The position numbers and the translations under genes are program-made. Below are positions 3,997 through 6,837 of a stretch of 6,837 nucleotides of DNA, piece by piece (positions within the stretch are counted from its first letter, which is position 1; every line of letters begins with the position of its first letter). Source of the stretch: Enterobacterales bacterium (lineage in GTDB: Bacteria; Pseudomonadota; Gammaproteobacteria; Enterobacterales; Succinivibrionaceae). Location: positions 1 to 6,837 of the forward strand of contig CAAGDP010000060.1 in NCBI GenBank assembly GCA_900768635.1, written 5' to 3'. A model generated the notes under the pieces. It saw nothing but the letters and a program-made list of their open reading frames with translations, ran no database searches and was not told the origin of the DNA.

Positions 3997-6837
3997 TTAA
4001 TTTCCCCATAAATTTACAGGCGTAGCATAGTATTTAGTTCGGTTCTGGAAAAAGCTGTTAGCACTTAGCACATCATCATATGACACAGCTCGATCGGTAT
4101 CAGTGATGCCAGACATGTCCCCCATTTGTCCAAAAAATGCTGATCCCCAGCAATAAACTTTAGTACTACCATAAGGATCATCAGTCACAAGACTAATAGC
4201 ACAAACTGAATGCCTGTTCATGGACAAATCATTAACATTAGTCAGTTCAATAGAATCATCTGTCATAACATAATCATTATAAGATTCACCTTCACTGGGT
4301 GTACCTCCTCCCAATAATTGGCTAACACCTCCCCCAGTATAGCATGAGACATTGTCAAGATTTTGATATGAATAACAAGCAGTATACAACTCAATATTGG
4401 AATAGATTTTGGCTATATCAGCAATACTCCCTACCGCCGCATGATTATCCCCAAAAAGAGATGCAACTCGAAACGAATCAGCTCGTTCTTCTTTTACCCA
4501 ATATATCCTGGTATCAAACTCAGAAAGAGATATTAATGTCACATTAGATAGCTCCTTTGAAGAATTATCATAAGATAAGTTTTCATATGTTACTGTAATC
4601 GGTATTAAGGAATCTGGATCAACTTTTAACTCTGTAAGTCTGCAAGAACTATCCCTATCAGTAAAACATTGATCCCTAAAGTCGGTAAATTCACTGTATG
4701 TACTATAAGTTTGATTCCCAACTGATTTGGATGCAATGAATCTAACGTTTGTTACAGGCTTACCATAAATTGGATACCTGATATCACCAGAAGAATTATA
4801 TACAAACCAATCATTGTAGTTATAGCTCCAAGTATGAGAACGCAAACTATTCATCAGAATTTCAAATTGAAGAACCGTTGGATAAGCAAAAAACAGATTA
4901 TAAATATTGCCTTCTTTATTTGATCTACCGGCAAAAGTTTCATTAAAATCAACTCTATACCGATTAAAATCATGAGAAATAATCCCAGCACTATCAGATC
5001 CCCAGCAGTACACATTATGTGGATCACCATCAATCCTATCTACCAGTGCGCAATGAGACCAATATCCATTGGACAGAAAGTTTACTTTTTCAACTTCATC
5101 AGGGAATTCAACCTTAACCGGAACATAAACGTCTCTGGTCCACATGTTCAGTACAAGCCCATTATAGGCAACAAAATTCTTACGGTGCTCATAACCTCCT
5201 GTCAAGACATCGCCGTAATCACCACCAAGTTGATATGAAGAGTTATTCCCCCAGCAGTAAACTTCTCCGTTAAAAGTGAGAGCACAGGAATGCTCATGTC
5301 CTAATTGCAGATAATCTACATTGGATAGATATTCAGAATCATTATTACCCTGCTGACCTTTTAATACTCTTACAGCATAATAAGATTTATCATTACCATT
5401 TTCCTCGGAAATTTCATCATCATTTGGTACAAATCCTAACTGACCATGGTTATTATTGCCCCAGCAATAAACGTCTCCCGCAAAAGATACCGCACAGGCA
5501 TGTTGATTTCCAAGAGCAACACTCTTTATTCCGGTAAGAGGAACAAGCTCACCGCCCTGCATAACTTTAACTGCGACAGCACTAGTTTCAAAGTTTCCGT
5601 CTACCGTTGTCCCTTTACCATTTTCATCGACGCGAACAATGTCAGGATCACCCAACGTTCCCCAGGAATTATTGCCCACACAGTAGACATTATTAGTCTT
5701 AGTCACTCCACAACGCCAATCTTCAGCAGGACCTGAGCCTAATGAACGAAAAGACTTTGATAAAGTTTCCGTGGCTTCGTTAAGTGTTACTACAAGTTTA
5801 TCTTGAAGGGTAACTAAATAATGGCATAACGCAACATCACCATCAGCAGTACAAGATTGAGTACCGTAACCAGAAGCATAAGCCCAAAAAGAATCAGCAA
5901 CAGTCTTAACAATTTGTTTATATTGGCCAAGACTATCTTTTATCACATCTTCCTTAAATGTATCTTCTTCATTCCGGTAAGTTCTGAGTGTGGTGCGAAC
6001 CTTCGTTTCCTCAATAGTTTTAGGTAGAAGATTGGTTCTAACTATTAACTCACCGGCTATAAGAGTAGCTAAATTCTTTTTCTTTAGTGGCCCTGCAACA
6101 ACCCTATAGTAAGAATAAACATAATTTTGCCCAACAAAATTATAATCCGATAATACATTTTCTAAGGAAATATTCAGTGAATCATCCTCTGATCCGGGAT
6201 TTATATAATCAATAACTCGAGAAATATAGTTTTTATATTCCTCATATGTATTTGGGAGATTTTCCGGAGTAATGACAATATCAGCAAGTGAGGTGAAAGG
6301 AGTTATGCGAACAATATCATTGTTGCTAATATTCTCCCTGTAAACATGTGCTGTCAGAACTACACCCTGTGAAAGAGTAGTTGGCACTCCCCAAATATTA
6401 GTATCACCTCTCGACACCAAAATAGTATTAGTATCACCTATCGCCGATTCTGATATTATTTTCATCGGGTATGGACATTGATTTACATCAGATACCTCCA
6501 AAGTAACCATACCAGAAGCATCTGTTGTTCCCACTGGTTCATTATCTTCTCGGGAAAAGTTACGATTACAGTCCACAAATACTGTCGCATACTCCAAGTA
6601 ACCATCTATTACTTGAAGATGAATTGTTGCATGTACTGGAGCTGGATCTTGGTCTGAACCAGAACCTGGATCCTGGTCTGAACCCGAGCCAGAACCAGGA
6701 TCTTGGTCTGAGCCGGAACCGGAGCCGGAACCGGAACCGGAGCCGGAGCCGGAACCTTGGTCTGAGCCGGAGCCCGAGCCTGGATCCTGGTCTGAGCCCG
6801 AGCCGGAACCTGGACCTTGGTCTGAGCCGGAACCGGA
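3997..6837 (-). CDS. Large exported RCC1-repeat protein, N-terminus beyond the window
   Basis: The frame is open from the TAA at 3997-3999 to the window edge and gives 946 residues; residue 1 here is the codon at 6837-6835. Residues 1-65 are a Gly-Ser linker with six SDQ units. Residues about 70-190 resemble the small beta domain of proteobacterial surface lipoproteins: VIDGYLEYATVFVDCNRN, an Asp/Asn/Glu loop with EF-hand-like spacing (Asp89, Asn91, Asn93, Ser95, Glu97, Glu100), EPVGTTDASGMVTL, and ITPFTSL near 178-184. A spacer of unclear fold follows. RCC1-like repeats, with a CAxxxxGxVYCWGNNxxGQLG pattern, have cysteine pairs 376/386, 448/458, 518/528, 596/611 and 879/896, plus a degenerate pair 821/832. 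RCC1 repeats build a beta-propeller, and cysteine pairs in each repeat suit an oxidising extracytoplasmic site. A TTG at 6597-6595 could be taken as a start, but it falls inside the beta domain. Binding partner and anchoring are unknown. The gene is more AT-rich than its neighbours, so transfer is possible. Confidence 0.88.
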   Translation of the reverse strand, partial: SGSGSDQGPGSGSGSDQDPGSGSGSDQGSGSGSGSGSGSGSGSDQDPGSGSGSDQDPGSGSDQDPAPVHATIHLQVIDGYLEYATVFVDCNRNFSREDNEPVGTTDASGMVTLEVSDVNQCPYPMKIISESAIGDTNTILVSRGDTNIWGVPTTLSQGVVLTAHVYRENISNNDIVRITPFTSLADIVITPENLPNTYEEYKNYISRVIDYINPGSEDDSLNISLENVLSDYNFVGQNYVYSYYRVVAGPLKKKNLATLIAGELIVRTNLLPKTIEETKVRTTLRTYRNEEDTFKEDVIKDSLGQYKQIVKTVADSFWAYASGYGTQSCTADGDVALCHYLVTLQDKLVVTLNEATETLSKSFRSLGSGPAEDWRCGVTKTNNVYCVGNNSWGTLGDPDIVRVDENGKGTTVDGNFETSAVAVKVMQGGELVPLTGIKSVALGNQHACAVSFAGDVYCWGNNNHGQLGFVPNDDEISEENGNDKSYYAVRVLKGQQGNNDSEYLSNVDYLQLGHEHSCALTFNGEVYCWGNNSSYQLGGDYGDVLTGGYEHRKNFVAYNGLVLNMWTRDVYVPVKVEFPDEVEKVNFLSNGYWSHCALVDRIDGDPHNVYCWGSDSAGIISHDFNRYRVDFNETFAGRSNKEGNIYNLFFAYPTVLQFEILMNSLRSHTWSYNYNDWFVYNSSGDIRYPIYGKPVTNVRFIASKSVGNQTYSTYSEFTDFRDQCFTDRDSSCRLTELKVDPDSLIPITVTYENLSYDNSSKELSNVTLISLSEFDTRIYWVKEERADSFRVASLFGDNHAAVGSIADIAKIYSNIELYTACYSYQNLDNVSCYTGGGVSQLLGGGTPSEGESYNDYVMTDDSIELTNVNDLSMNRHSVCAISLVTDDPYGSTKVYCWGSAFFGQMGDMSGITDTDRAVSYDDVLSANSFFQNRTKYYATPVNLWGN
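6643..6837 (-). repeat. In-frame tandem repeat coding a Gly-Ser / SDQDP linker
   Basis: Read on the - strand, the repeat encodes SDQ(D/G)P followed by Ser-Gly pairs. The Asp codons of the six SDQ units lie at 6820, 6790, 6760, 6706, 6676 and 6652, giving steps of 30, 30, 54, 30 and 24 bases. The base unit is thus 10 residues, and length changes come in 6-base steps of one Ser-Gly pair. The third unit lacks Asp-Pro and runs into a long Ser-Gly tract. The repeat is GC-rich inside an AT-rich gene and continues past the window edge. It probably forms a flexible acidic stalk between the cell-surface end and the folded domains. Confidence 0.9.

Noticed and set aside
6595..6597. TTG as the start of the RCC1-like gene
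   Set aside because: The frame continues open for 80 more codons to the window edge and the codon lies inside the conserved-looking VIDGYLEYATVFVDCN stretch, so the real start is outside the window.
6623..6837. Antisense + strand frame coding Glu-Pro repeats (SEPEPEPGSWSEPEP-like)
   Set aside because: It is open to the edge only because the repeat has no stops in this frame. It has a stop just before 6623 and no start codon in the part checked, while the opposite strand continues into a long protein with recognisable domains.
6643..6837. CRISPR array
   Set aside because: The units are 24-54 bases of coding repeat without unique spacers and stay in one reading frame with the downstream protein.

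Overview
The window looks like the chromosome of a gammaproteobacterium with moderate to low G+C. PfkA (320 aa), exonuclease I (481 aa) and Dcd (196 aa) all follow the Escherichia coli type closely in length and motifs, and a DUF4250 small protein sits between the first two. Sampled lines of the housekeeping genes are about 50-57% G+C, a sampled line of the right-hand surface-protein gene is about 37%, and one intergenic line is 17%. A host-associated member of the Aeromonadales, such as Succinivibrionaceae, would fit, but that is inference only.

Left part (1-2887, + strand): the last 44 codons of an unrecognised reading frame end at 135. A short AT-rich leader follows, then a compact three-gene cluster. 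pfkA (6-phosphofructokinase) overlaps a 66-codon DUF4250 gene by an ATGA, and sbcB (exonuclease I) starts 22 bases further on. The spacing suggests one transcript carrying a glycolytic control enzyme, a small protein of unknown role and a DNA-repair nuclease. PfkA keeps every catalytic and effector residue I checked except one: the Mg-site Asp103 (E. coli numbering) is Glu.

Middle (2903-3996): dcd (dCTP deaminase, - strand) converges on sbcB with 15 bases between the stops and no visible terminator. Upstream of dcd lies about 500 bases of very AT-rich DNA without a gene. It holds a 13-bp palindrome near the dcd start, a second perfect inverted repeat, and a clear rho-independent terminator serving the gene to its right.

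Right part (3997-6837, - strand): most of a large exported-looking protein, open to the window edge, so its start, any signal peptide and any anchor are missing. From the edge inwards it has a Gly-Ser/SDQDP tandem-repeat linker, a small domain with an EF-hand-like Asp/Asn loop, a spacer, and then RCC1-like repeats with paired cysteines, interrupted by a 200-residue insertion. This is the most unusual object in the window. I see no defence system, CRISPR array, RNA gene or complete mobile element.
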